From: Phymatolithon calcareum | Taxonomy: Eukaryota; Rhodophyta; Florideophyceae; Hapalidiales | Length of the DNA stretch: 64,000 nucleotides | Direction of reading: 5' to 3' | Assembly: GCA_977006965.1 (NCBI GenBank) | Contig: OZ345377.1 | Coordinates: forward strand, 496,001-560,000 | Shown here: in pieces, positions 31,150 through 40,224 of the stretch | How the letters are laid out: every line of letters begins with the position of its first letter | Position numbering within the stretch: position 1 is the stretch's first letter | The notes under the pieces: model-generated | The model's input: the letters and a program-made list of their open reading frames with translations, nothing else | Databases searched by the model: none | What the model was told of the DNA's origin: nothing | Translations under genes and position numbers: made by a program

Positions 31150-31520
31150 GGTTCGACCAGGGGAGTGTTATGGGGGGGAGTAACGCAACATTTTGAGGTT
31201 TCAAAAATTGTACGAAAAATTATAGCATCGATGTGCCGGCAAAATTATGAGCTCCGGAAGTATCAAAACAAATCTTCTTTGCAGATTATTTTTATTGTTT
31301 ATAACCGCAAAATAGAATACTGCAACGAGAGCGACCGCTACATTGGCAGGTGCCAATGTTTAGGCGACTTGGGCCTGATTTTCCTCTTTCATTCTAATTT
31401 TTATGAAACAATTTAAGCCCTGCGAAGATGAATCAAACATACACTTCATACACAACTCCAAAAAAGCGGTATGATAACCACTTCGCGTTACTCCCCCCCA
31501 TAACACTCCCCTGGTTCGAC
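31150..31520. mobile_element. P-type MITE (355 bp), nested, with 8-bp target duplication
   Basis: Ends CAGGGGAGTGTTATGGGGG and CCCCCATAACACTCCCCT give inverted repeats of about 28 bp that match those of the 5.5-kb P-type element. The target duplication GGTTCGAC lies at 31150-31157 and 31513-31520. The insertion splits one iteron of the surrounding element, so it is younger than that element. It has no transposase and would depend on a P-type transposase supplied in trans. Confidence 0.75.
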
Positions 31521-31832
31521 TGTGTCACTAAAAATTACAGAAGAAGGTAGAAATGTACAATTTTCGGAAAATAGTAATTGAAAAGTCTATACATCCGGTC
31601 AAAATTTGGCAAGCAGTAATGCTCGTTGCCGAGTCCACGTTTTGCAAGCTCCAGGTGTTGTGCACAAGGCTTTCAGAATCTATATGATGTTCATCGGGTT
31701 GTAATATTTAGATTTGTAACGGTCTAATCACGACAAAGTCGAACTGGCCCATATCGTGGAAAAACAGGGCCAAAAAGACTGTTCCAGACTTTTGCTGTAG
31801 AGTTCTATGATCAATGGCAAAGCTCTCGCAAA

Positions 31833-31906
31833 CTGCAGGCATGATTAATGGCTCTGGAGCCATTAATCATGCCTGCAGAATTGACCGTTCAGATGAACGG
31901 TCAATT
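31833..31906. repeat. Two adjacent near-perfect palindromes
   Basis: 31833-31878: 22-nt arms (CTGCAGGCATGATTAATGGC...) around a 2-nt centre. 31879-31906: 13-nt arms (AATTGACCGTTCA...) around a 2-nt centre. Both are inside the iteron element. Confidence 0.7.
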
Positions 31907-32432
31907 AAATGTAATACGGAGCAGAACATTCACGAGGAAAACTTGAGCTCCAGGGGAATTCAGTTGCTATAAGATGGTGAACAGTACCATGTTAATGTTC
32001 ATCACTGCAGTGGTTAACGTACACCTCGACCAGGTTTCCCATTCTTGTGTACTGGAGCGAGGAGTGCTTTCTGCAAGTCGCATGTACTACAGTATAGTTG
32101 CACCAACAGCAGGCTCTCTATACTGCCGTAATCACGTCTACATTCAGAACTGTATTCAATTTCAGCGTTAGATATGTGTGGTATAGAGAAAATCTATTCG
32201 CGTGGTCGGCATTGATATTTCGAAAAGTTTTCCGAAACTCTTGCTGAAGAGCATAAGTGTGTATTATTGAGTTGCTTTTAGTGACACAGAAGACCAATTT
32301 TTAGGATTAGTGACACTGAGCCATCGTTTCTCTAATCAGTGACACTGAAGTACTGTTTTTCGTACTAGTGACACTGGAGTGCCTTTTTCGGGATTAGTGA
32401 CACAGACGTGAAAATTAGTGACAGGGAAAATA

Positions 32433-33480
32433 TTTAGCCATATTTCAATGACTTCACTCGTGCTCAGACCGGTATCATAAATGTTATCCCGCTCCGGACT
32501 CAGTCTGCAGACTGAGTCTGGAGCTTGAAGAATTCCTACTATTCACTCCGCAGGGCTACGGTTGGCTTGACAGCTCACGCCCAGCCCTTCTGTCTCCTAG
32601 ACAAGAACGTATCGGAGTTCCACGGATTCATGTTTCTACACACAGCAGTTCCAAAAAATGAATCTCTTTAAACTTGTGTACTAAATGTAAAAGCGTATCA
32701 CGTTTCAATACAAATCATTTGGTCGAGTAGCATACCGGCCTACATCCCTAATGTGACGATGGACGGGAACCGCTGAAGTTTCAATGAGAACAAATGACTG
32801 ATCCCATCCCAACCCAGGATTGCAACCCGGAACAGTAACACTTCTGGCCTTTCGATGGGCACTTCGGTTCACTTGCGAATGAAGAGATAACTGCGGACAA
32901 ACCGCAAACGAAGCAAGAATATAAAACACTTTTGGTGTCCATATCTCGAGGATAACTTTACAACTACAAAGTCGTCAGGTTTCCTGAGGGTTCCGAACGA
33001 AGTGGGGCAGGGAAGAAAAGATCAAGTAACTACCAAAAGTGGTTAATGATGTGTCCCAGTGGAACTCATGACCACGTTAGTTGGATGGTCTGTCCATACT
33101 ATGACCTGATTAGGAAGATCCCATCCGAGAATACGACGCTTCACGTGGAGGAACGAAATCTTATATGTAATTTTTAAAACTCATGAAGACCATAAAACCA
33201 GAGTTCAATAAAGGTCTATCGCCGCTTTCATATGGCCTATCGATTTTGGTCCTATTTATTGCGACCACCGTATAGAGTGGCCCTCCGTGTTGTAAATAAA
33301 CTAAACGTGCGACTTCATGGCGAAAACTACGTCAGTTTTGTCGCGCGAACCAGCCTGAGCGACTTATAGCATCAGAAATTGGGCAGCAGTCCAACCGCCA
33401 GCTTCACAAATCGAGAGAGCAGACCGGCACTACTTCACAAAAAACCGACCAACACATGCGGATAAACAGTTGTAGAACCA
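32433..33480. other. Unassigned spacer
   Basis: A 32-bp palindrome with one mismatch lies at 32492-32523. A 74-codon minus-strand frame (32705-32929) lacks an ATG and a recognisable domain. Nothing else is supported. Confidence 0.3.
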
Positions 33481-34440
33481 ACACCTGCAATTCCGCCTTC
33501 CTTGTTCTAGCCGGCCCATGGTCCGCGCTTAAATACACACATTCCACACCCACGACAAAGGTGAACTGCCCCGGTATCCTTTAGGGGTATGGCAGCGGTC
33601 GCGTGAGCGCGCAACGTTCGCATCAGAGCAACAAACAGTCCGTGCGAAACGGAAACACCAACCAAAAATCCTCTTCCCGTACCCAATTCAGGGAAACTGG
33701 CCGGCGTCGTCGACACGCCCGTCGCCCATGAATTATTCTCGAACGCGACCGTGAAACTCTCATCGTCATTGCGCCCCTGCCATGAGTGATAGCACCGCCT
33801 CTTGCCAGAATCTCCATATCTGCGCACAATGCTCGCCAGACCACCGCGCTCAATTCACAGTGTTAGTCCGCCCTGCAGGTCCCAATCCATCATTCCCGCG
33901 TACCCACGGCCATCCGCACACTACCTCGCGTGTGCCACTCGCACGGGCGGCACGAGAAAACTGTCTAGACAACAAGCGCTGGGAATCATGGTTCGCAACC
34001 AAAGTTCATACGAGAGCAATTTGGCCGATACCCGTCCGATTGACGCCTCAAGAACCGAACGACGACCTGAGAAAGTGTATCGCTACGATCCTTACGATTT
34101 GTGCAGGGCTGCCTATCGCATTGGCAGTGTGTGGAAGCACACGTATGACACAAACTGTCGCCCGCGGCAGCCTTGCTTACTGGTACCAGGTTTCTTCCGC
34201 GCAACAGTTTCGTATCTCCATCTCTCTCTCCTCTTCTGGTGTATAGGATTTTTGTACCCCACCATAACGTTTCGCGTGCACTTCTGGGGAACCGAAATAA
34301 ATCATACCCATGGCTTCTTGGCACTCGCAAAGCTGCCCCACACGTCAGCACCACGCGTTGTCAACTTCTAATTAAGAATATTCGTTTTTTCTCCTTCTTT
34401 TTGTCATGCCTCAGTCGACTATAGAATAGATATAGAATTC
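33481..34440. other. GC-richer region with overlapping open frames; possible unrecognised gene
   Basis: Frames stay open on both strands for unusual lengths: plus 33782-34246 (ATG start, 154 codons), plus 33802-34371 (189 codons, no ATG start) and minus 33507-33827. None has a domain I recognise. The composition differs from the AT-rich repeats around it. A spliced gene is possible, but I cannot choose a strand. Confidence 0.3.
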
Positions 34441-34533
34441 GTTGCGGATGCCTCGTTTAACTGCATTTCGTCTATTCGGTTGTCAACCAGCTGAGGGGGT
34501 AGACATCGGCTTCCTCTTGCAACTGATTGCTTC

Positions 34534-34557
34534 TATGTCATCCCTGGGGATGACATA
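34534..34557. repeat. 24-bp palindrome at the inner edge of the left inverted repeat
   Basis: TATGTCATCCC-TG-GGGATGACATA. It overlaps the end of the left 62-bp repeat and may be a recombinase or structural site, or another local inverted duplication. Confidence 0.6.
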
Positions 34558-34583
34558 TAGGGCAAGACAAAATCCTATTTTTT

Positions 34584-34817
34584 GAGTATGTTCTAAGGGT
34601 GTCCCCGGTCTCTCAGGAAGAGCTGGGAATCAATTTTCTTCATTGAAAAAACAAGCTGGTTTCCAATCATGCTCTCGAGGCATCAATCACTCTCAGATCT
34701 GAGTATGTTCTAAGGGTACACCTGGTCTCTCAGGAAGAGTTGGGAATCAATATTCTTCATTGAAAAGACAGGTTGGTTTCCAATAATTCCCTCCAGGCGC
34801 CAATCACTCTCAGATAA
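34584..34817. repeat. Tandem duplication, two 117-bp units
   Basis: Units 34584-34700 and 34701-34817 both begin GAGTATGTTCTAAGGGT and end CACTCTCAGAT, with about 85-90% identity. They lie in the non-coding part of the recombinase element, downstream of its gene. Confidence 0.75.
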
Positions 34818-35004
34818 TTAGCTTCGAATCTCGACTTTTCTTTAGTTGAATATCATTCCCTTCGTGGTCATGTGGCACAGGTGTCCTCGGCGGAGCATCA
34901 TCAATCACAAGAGCGTGTTCGGCAACCGGAGTTGTAAACAATATTGCAATCTATTTTTATTAAAACAAGATCGATGAGCATGAAGTTACCGATTCATCTG
35001 GAGG

Positions 35005-36813
35005 TCATTTGCAAGTGTCAGGGTTCTTAATTGGATGGTTATTAATGACAACACTAATAGTGCTTCCGGAAACGTCGCGCAAGGTGGAGAGAAAACTAAG
35101 AGAAGAGCTTCCAGTTGTAGACATATGGCGCGCCGCCTGAAGGTTTTCCGGAGTACCATGAATCGATGGAGTAGGAGCCAGGGAAGTGCGCAAGCGGAGA
35201 CTCTCTTTGTGCGCCTCAGCACCAATCGCCTCATGTTTAGCCTTCTTCAGATTCCCCGGTAGCTGGCAAGGTGGTTCTTCCAGGAATATGTCTCGTTGCT
35301 GCTGCTGTCCCTCGTCTCCATCTAAATTTTGATAGTTCTGAAGGCTGCGAGGATCGCGGTGCCCCATTCGCATGCTCATTGACGAGTCAGCGTGTCCCGA
35401 TGCAAGGAGTAGAGATGTTACAGTTGCGCGGATTCCGTGTGTGACCATTCCCCCCTTCGCACCGGATCCTTTGATCCCAACTTCATTGCAAACATTGCCG
35501 ACAATCCTTCCAAATGAGTTCTTCCCAAGATGCTGCTTCTTAAAGAATCTTGAAAACTTTGTAGCACGCGGGTTTACACCAAGAAAAAACCGATCACTGC
35601 CACAATCGATCGCACGACGCACACTCAGGTAATCATCGATGTCTTGGTACAAGTTTAAGATACCACCCAGCGCTGTGCGGTTCCAAACTAAAATTTGCGT
35701 GGGCTTGTCGCGCACAGCGCGCATACCGCCCCGATTAGTCTTAGAAGCCCCTGCTCTGCTTCCGATAACTGCAGAAATGCGATAAACCCATTCACCACGG
35801 ATCTTCTCCTTGGTAAACTGCCGTGTGAGGACAAGGGCGAGGGAGGTTGGGCGCATTGCGGTGACCAGCGCAACGTCGAAAACGAGCCTCTTGAGGAAGC
35901 CGATTGGGGTTTCTCGGGAAAGAGCAGACGACGAGTAAAGTAGCACAAGATCTTCGTGTGACAAAATATTATGGCTCTCTGTGAAGGCCCCTCGGGCTTG
36001 CTGATCGGAAAGCTTGTTGTCGATCACAGCTACAAGACCCAGGCTCGGGCAATTGAAAATCGGACCACTTAGCAGCTTCAGATTGTAACCCCACTTGTCC
36101 GCAAAATATCGTTGGATGCCGAGAACGTACCCCTTCATCGTAGACGGTTTCACTTCCTTTTCTGTCTTATCGCTTCTATAATTCACTACAAACTCGATCA
36201 GGTGAGAGCGCACTCTTCTTAGCTGGTCCTCCGTCCAGTTGGTCCATCCCTGGGGTAAGAATGTTTTAAACCCATCAAAGAACAGAATCAGTCGCGCCAT
36301 CTCAAACTTGCGCTCCAAACTAGACTCTTCTCCGTTCCGGCACAAAAAGCGCGCGAGGGCGCGCATGGAGTACTCGTTGCTCTTTTCTGTGTTGTCGGGA
36401 ACACGAACACCCAAGAATCGCTCCGTCTCTTTTGTGTGGTGCATAGGCGGTTCTAGTGTGATGTTCAGCGTACGTGTCTCTGCGACTTCTGCGGACCGTG
36501 CAAATGCAGGTGGCGCAAAGTCTGGGACCGGATTTGCCCTCAGCGCTGGGTGCGGGGCGGAAGCATTTCCTGGATTTGACGGCGAGTTTGGAGCTACGAG
36601 TGCCGCGTGCCCCGGCCCTGCCGCCATTGAGCTTTGAGGGGTTCGTGTACGCGGGAGCAGCGGGATCGTAGGCTCTTGTGGCTTAGGAGGCGCGAAGGTG
36701 GACGCTGACGGGCGGAAGGAACCATTCTCCGCTTCAATGTCCGACCATTCGGAGTCAATAATCTGGTCTAGGAGAGCTCCGGTCGCTGAAGGATCGTGGG
36801 TTGTTTTCTCCAT
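35005..36813 (-). CDS. Crypton-type tyrosine recombinase (602 aa)
   Basis: The start is the ATG at 36813 (MEKTTHDPSATGALL); the longer frame begins at a TTG. Residues 1-135 are Pro/Ala-rich and probably disordered. About 140-260 resemble a core-binding domain (helical; FARFL...FKTFLPQGW...). The catalytic domain follows with the full tyrosine-recombinase set: R321 (AMRPTSL), H459 and R462 (THGIRAT), H485 (MGHRDPR) and Y494 (SLQNYQ). The enzyme would cut and join DNA through a 3'-phosphotyrosine link and move the element by site-specific recombination via a circle. The spacing of H-x-x-R, GH and Y fits the eukaryotic Crypton/DUF3504-like group. No zinc finger or GCR1_C DNA-binding domain is seen at the C-terminus, which is Ser/Thr-rich. 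Confidence 0.85.
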   Translation of the reverse strand: MEKTTHDPSATGALLDQIIDSEWSDIEAENGSFRPSASTFAPPKPQEPTIPLLPRTRTPQSSMAAGPGHAALVAPNSPSNPGNASAPHPALRANPVPDFAPPAFARSAEVAETRTLNITLEPPMHHTKETERFLGVRVPDNTEKSNEYSMRALARFLCRNGEESSLERKFEMARLILFFDGFKTFLPQGWTNWTEDQLRRVRSHLIEFVVNYRSDKTEKEVKPSTMKGYVLGIQRYFADKWGYNLKLLSGPIFNCPSLGLVAVIDNKLSDQQARGAFTESHNILSHEDLVLLYSSSALSRETPIGFLKRLVFDVALVTAMRPTSLALVLTRQFTKEKIRGEWVYRISAVIGSRAGASKTNRGGMRAVRDKPTQILVWNRTALGGILNLYQDIDDYLSVRRAIDCGSDRFFLGVNPRATKFSRFFKKQHLGKNSFGRIVGNVCNEVGIKGSGAKGGMVTHGIRATVTSLLLASGHADSSMSMRMGHRDPRSLQNYQNLDGDEGQQQQRDIFLEEPPCQLPGNLKKAKHEAIGAEAHKESLRLRTSLAPTPSIHGTPENLQAARHMSTTGSSSLSFLSTLRDVSGSTISVVINNHPIKNPDTCK

Positions 36814-37064
36814 AGCGTCAAGGTAGACACTGTTCTGGTTTGTCAACTACATACTTTGGCTCCGAGGGAGTAATGCCGCAGCGCTGTGCGGATGTGAGGA
36901 GTTGTCAACCGGCTGAGGGGACAGACATCTGCTATCTCTTGCAACTGATGTGAAGAGTTATGGCCCCTCAGAAGTGTACGGCATTACGTGAGGAGTTATG
37001 ACATAGAAGCAATCAGTTGCAAGAGGAAGCCGATGTCTACCCCCTCAACCGGTTGACAAGCGTG

Positions 37065-37187
37065 TTGTGCGCCGTACTCTCGGGATGACAATCGCCGTCA
37101 GGCCATGATATTCGGACCTCGGCTGCGCCTCGGTTGAATATCATGCCCTCGGGCTCATGTCATCCTTCGCAGCCGGTGCACAACCCC
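37065..37187. repeat. Imperfect inverted repeat (hairpin) next to the Crypton-type element
   Basis: Arms of about 54 nt, from GTTGTGCGCC...GATATTC to GAATATC...GGTGCACAAC. It starts 5 bp outside the right inverted repeat. It may be a separate foldback element or the true end of a composite unit. Confidence 0.5.
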
Positions 37188-37276
37188 CACGTGTGAACGG
37201 GCAGGATGTTAGAACGCATATTTCGAAAAAATTAATAGGCTCTGTCACTGTAATCTCTTTTCGCCCCTTTCTTCGC

Positions 37277-37461
37277 AGCCTAGCGGACGTACGGGAGAGG
37301 GTTTTTGCAGCTAGGGCTACGACGTTAACCCGGGTTACAAGTATTTGAATATATGATCGAAGCTACAACGTAGCTGCTGAAACGCATCTCCCTTGCAGTC
37401 TCATGAGTGTTACTGAGGGCGTTTAATAAACTCCAAATTCATAAAAAAGCTTAGCGGACAT
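37277..37461 (+). mobile_element. 5'-truncated retroposon copy, plus orientation
   Basis: Element about 37291-37447: only the 3' part of the type-B sequence (GCAGCTAGGGCTACGACG... to GAGGGCGTTTAATAAACTCC, then an A-rich tail). Flanked by a 14-bp direct repeat with two mismatches (AGCCTAGCGGACGT / AGCTTAGCGGACAT). It matches the 3' parts of the copies at 22.0 and 49.0 kb, which are on the other strand. Confidence 0.6.
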
Positions 37462-37784
37462 CCAAGAAGCAAGTTTTCGCAGGTGAACTTGGGGAAATAT
37501 CATCACCACGCAATCGTACTTCGAATGAATTTTCAGATAAGAAGCCTGCGTTTAGAGTGCGAAGTTTCCAGAACTGAGAGGAAAATCGTCCCTCAAACGA
37601 ACATAAAACTATCCGCTTGTACCTTGGCACGCAATGAGCGCTATTATGCGGCTCGTGGTCGGGCGTGATAACATCAAGTTCCCGGTGCGATAGTTGGTCC
37701 CTAGGGCACTGTACGACTTAGGTGAGAGAGCTCGGAAGAGGGTGTTCAGAGCTTCTGAAGGTTTTATCGAAGCTTGTGTGTCCT

Positions 37785-38464
37785 TCCAGTGAGCATGAAA
37801 GAAGAAGAAGTGTAAGTTTTTTTTTTAAAAGTTACCAACGCATCTGCAGACGCTTGGGGCAACTTTGCGAAGGCCATTGGGCCACAAACAGGGTCTATCG
37901 TTCTTGTATGTTAGCGTGGTCGATTTCGACACGATCTGGCGGAAATATCAAAACCTACCTCTGGCTTAGAGCCTCGAGGGGGAAAAATATTCTACTGTCT
38001 TGAGTCGCGGGTTTCAGGTTTCGAGAGTGGCCTTGGCCGCCTGATACATGGCAAGTATTTCGTCGAGTGCCCTCCTTGTAAAAGCACTTTCTTCATATGA
38101 TAGCTTGTCTTTTGATAGGCCTGACTTGAGATCTTCGATAGCATCCTTTCCAGTTTGTCCAGTTAGGTCTATGAGCTCGGAGGTGCTCATCGGCGGGAGC
38201 ATTCCAAATGCCCATTTGATGGCCAGGGTCCTGTACCTCCTTGACTTGAAGCACAAGTGTGGTGGCAGTGTGGTCTTGATACTCGGGATGGGGCGTTTTT
38301 TTTCCTTTTTCCACTTTCGTGGCAGCTTCCAGGATCTTTTGTCTTTGGTATTGCTTGATGTTTGTGCGAGGCATAGTTTCATACGCCGCTCTGAAAAGGT
38401 GAGGGTTTACTTTGGCGTGGGTTACGTCCATATTTGCGTTTTCGATCTCCAGTGAGCATGAAAG
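37785..38464 (-). mobile_element. Short retroposon with perfect 17-bp target-site duplication
   Basis: Element 37802-38447 on the minus strand, flanked by TCCAGTGAGCATGAAAG at 37785-37801 and 38448-38464. The 3' end is AGCGTCTGCAGATGCG...AACTTTTAAAAAAAAAA followed by a TTC-rich tail (type C). The gene it carries is described separately. Length 646 bp. Confidence 0.8.
38014..38431 (-). pseudogene. Retroposon protein with HRxLAxKWxFG domain, one frameshift
   Basis: From an ATG at 38431 (MDVTHAKVNPHLFRAAYE) through a basic helical part (KQYQRQKILEAATKVEKG), the frame shifts in an A8 run (plus-strand T8 near 38304). It continues as RPIPSIKTTLPPHLCFKSRRYRTLAIKWAFGMLPPMSTSELI and a helical tail ending YQAAKATLET. 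An ATG at 38382 also opens the second frame alone (122 codons), so a shorter product is possible. The core domain matches the copies at 27.2 and 49.1 kb. A single 1-nt shift in a homopolymer could be a mutation, a sequencing error or programmed frameshifting. Confidence 0.55.
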
Positions 38465-38509
38465 GCGTTTCGAGATTAAGATTGGCAAGGATAAGCATCC
38501 TGGAGGTTA

Positions 38510-39109
38510 TATGTTGATTTATTTTAAAAGCTCCCAAAACCTCAATTTGATTAACAGGGCAACTTCTCGCTGTCTTCCGCATTCGTCTTTCTACTAGCCT
38601 CCTAATATCTCCTTAATCCGAATTTCTCTCCCTGCGAGGGCTCGAGTGAGTTCTTCTCATTCATATTCTGTTTCTTAGTCCATCTTCATGCACCGTAGTG
38701 TGCGTTGGACCACAACGAGCTCAACCACAGCACCGGGTCCAAAGCACTTCACTAAAACTGATTTTCTCCGCAAAGGAGCTCTGTTGAAAAGAAATCTCAT
38801 GCATCTCCACCGCGCAGTTCTGTCCCTTATATGTAATACTCCTGTAAGTTCATTCGGCATGTCGACCGGGATTTTAACTGTCCGTCTCTCTTCTTCCAAC
38901 CTCCATATTTTTGCTGCTTCCCTTATGCGTCCGGTTTTTGATACCATGCCTTCTTCTGCTTGTTTTAGAGCTTCGTTGAGGTGCCCAATATCCTTTGATA
39001 CATCTTCCAGGTCTTCTTCTCTTCCTTGATATTCTTCTGCGAGCTCAAGGTACTTCTTCCGTCTTACCAGTCCTAATGCGAACCTTTCGGCCTGGTGCGC
39101 TCTCCTCAT
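38510..39109 (-). pseudogene. A-type retroposon ORF (38.6-39.1 kb) with 3' end
   Basis: Open from the ATG at 39109 for 144 codons: a charged coiled coil (LAEEYQGREEDLEDVSKDIGHL...EALKQAEEGMVSK), then KIPVDMPNELTGVLHIRDRTARWRCMRFLFNRAPLRRK, then GPGAVVELVVVQRTL. After a stop at 38675 the same frame continues as ETEYE-stop-EELTRALAGREIRIKEIL, which is open in the 49.6 kb copy, so both stops are likely premature. The 3' end GGGAGCTTTTAAAATAAATCAAC lies at about 38512-38535. The KIPVD...RW..M.FLFNRAP stretch aligns with IPYD...HRxLAxKWxFGRFP of the B-type copies, so both types encode one protein family. Confidence 0.55.
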
Positions 39110-39243
39110 CTATTGTCTAGCAATTAGGTGGGGGTTTAGTCCAAGTTAATGATATTCTACGTGGACTGCAACGGCAGTCATCATTTGTTTGAGACACGCA
39201 ACATTTATTGCGTGTATTACAGTATCAATCATTCGACTGATTT

Positions 39244-39707
39244 TGAAACGGATGGCTTATTCAGGGGTTGAGTTAGCCGGTGGGAGTACTATATTCACAA
39301 TAAGACTCTTAGTTTCTTCACTTATTTTCAATCGTTGGATTTCTCCCCTCCTCCGGTCCGCTAGTCGGTATCCGGGTGGACCTTATATAGACATTCCATA
39401 TTTTCTATATCATAACATATGCGCACGAAAATGGCACATTCACATTTTAGGGGTCTATCTAGAAAGCTCTAGTAGGTTTCTAGAAGTTTCCAGAGAGTTC
39501 TATTTCATGTTTCAGATGTTTCTGGAAAGTTCGAATAGTTTCTAGATGCTTCTACAAGTTTCTAACTGGATTCTAGATCTTTCTAAGAGGATCAATATAA
39601 TAATAGATCTAGAGCATTTTCGATCACCTTACAGTACATTACAAATTACAGCTCCATACAATACAGAAATACGTGAGTATATCATACAGCTGTATGCGTT
39701 TGTTACA
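39244..39707 (-). repeat. 3' LTR of the gypsy element (464 bp)
   Basis: Begins TGAAACGG and ends TTTGTTACA as written on the plus strand (TG...CA). It is next to a purine-rich tract on the minus strand (39708-39726) that would prime plus-strand DNA synthesis. Confidence 0.9.
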
Positions 39708-39769
39708 CTATTCCCAACCTCCTCCTGTTGACGTCCTCGTCAACCTTAAAATTAAACTTCCTCATCATT

Positions 39770-40224
39770 GTAAAGATGGTTAAGGATATTGTTTTTCTTA
39801 ATATATTCTAAAAACACTAACGTTATAGTTCCATCTTTGTGCACAAAATCTCTTGCTGGCTGCCACTCTGCATCGTGAGTTGGCATTCCTTTCATTAGTT
39901 TGAGGAACTGGTATCCTTTTCCTCTCTTTCTATCTATGTCTTAGAATTGCTTCGACAACGAACTCATCCCCTTCAACAGCTGGTACTGGGTCTGGCCTTA
40001 TCGATACGGAAGATGATATATCATTCCGCTGCTCTATATACGGCGTCGTATGAATAATATGCACAACATCATGGATTTTGAAATGACTTGGCAGCTCCAA
40101 TTTAACAGCATTCTTTCCAATAAGTTTGTTCACCACAAACGGACCAAATTTCTTTTCCGTTAATTTATCTGATGTCTGCGATTTTGCGTATGCATCCGTA
40201 AACAAACTTATCACTAACTTGATA
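39770..40224 (-). pseudogene. Gypsy pol 3' part: integrase C-terminus and chromodomain, frameshifted
   Basis: After the main pol frame stops at 40225, the integrase C-terminal part continues one frame over (LTEKKFGPFVVNKLIGKNAVKLELPSHFKIHDVVHI, 40214-39930). It leads into EGDEFVVEAILRHR, the first strand of a chromodomain. The chromodomain then continues in yet another frame (GYQFLKLMKGMPTHDAEWQPARDF) to a TAA near 39770. Two frameshifts therefore separate IN core, IN C-terminus and chromodomain. In chromoviruses this domain directs integration to modified chromatin. Confidence 0.75.

Larger units (their letters stand above)
30982..32432. mobile_element. Non-autonomous DNA element with arrays of inverted ~30-bp iterons
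   Basis: The left 200 bp hold about seven spaced copies of GTGTCACTAAT (and variants), and the right 160 bp (about 32275-32432) hold six copies in inverse orientation (ATTAGTGACAC). Outer ends are TATTTTC-GTGTCACTAATTTTC and its inverse. Interior frames are short, so there is no transposase. A P-type MITE is inserted in the left array (31158-31512), and two adjacent palindromes lie inside. No target duplication was recognised. Confidence 0.6.
34480..37059. mobile_element. Crypton-type tyrosine-recombinase element with 62-bp inverted repeats
   Basis: The left repeat 34480-34541 (TTGTCAACCAGCTGAGG...) and right repeat 36998-37059 are inverse copies with 60 of 62 matches. A further partial copy in the orientation of the left repeat lies at 36902-36949, so the right end by itself forms a small inverted-repeat unit (36902-37059). 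The single gene inside is a tyrosine recombinase. Classical Cryptons lack terminal inverted repeats, so this arrangement is notable. No target-site duplication is evident. Confidence 0.65.

Noticed and set aside
30982-31150. CRISPR-like array of short repeats
   Set aside because: Spacing is irregular, repeats are only about 11 bp, they appear inverted at the other end of the element, and the DNA is eukaryotic.
32705-32929. Possible tRNA-like or small gene
   Set aside because: A B-box-like GGTTGCAATCC is present on the minus strand, but there is no A box or cloverleaf, and the ORF has no ATG.
34480-37059. Target-site duplication for the recombinase element
   Set aside because: Flanking bases (CTATTCGG and GCGTGTTG) do not match, consistent with a recombinase that makes no duplication.
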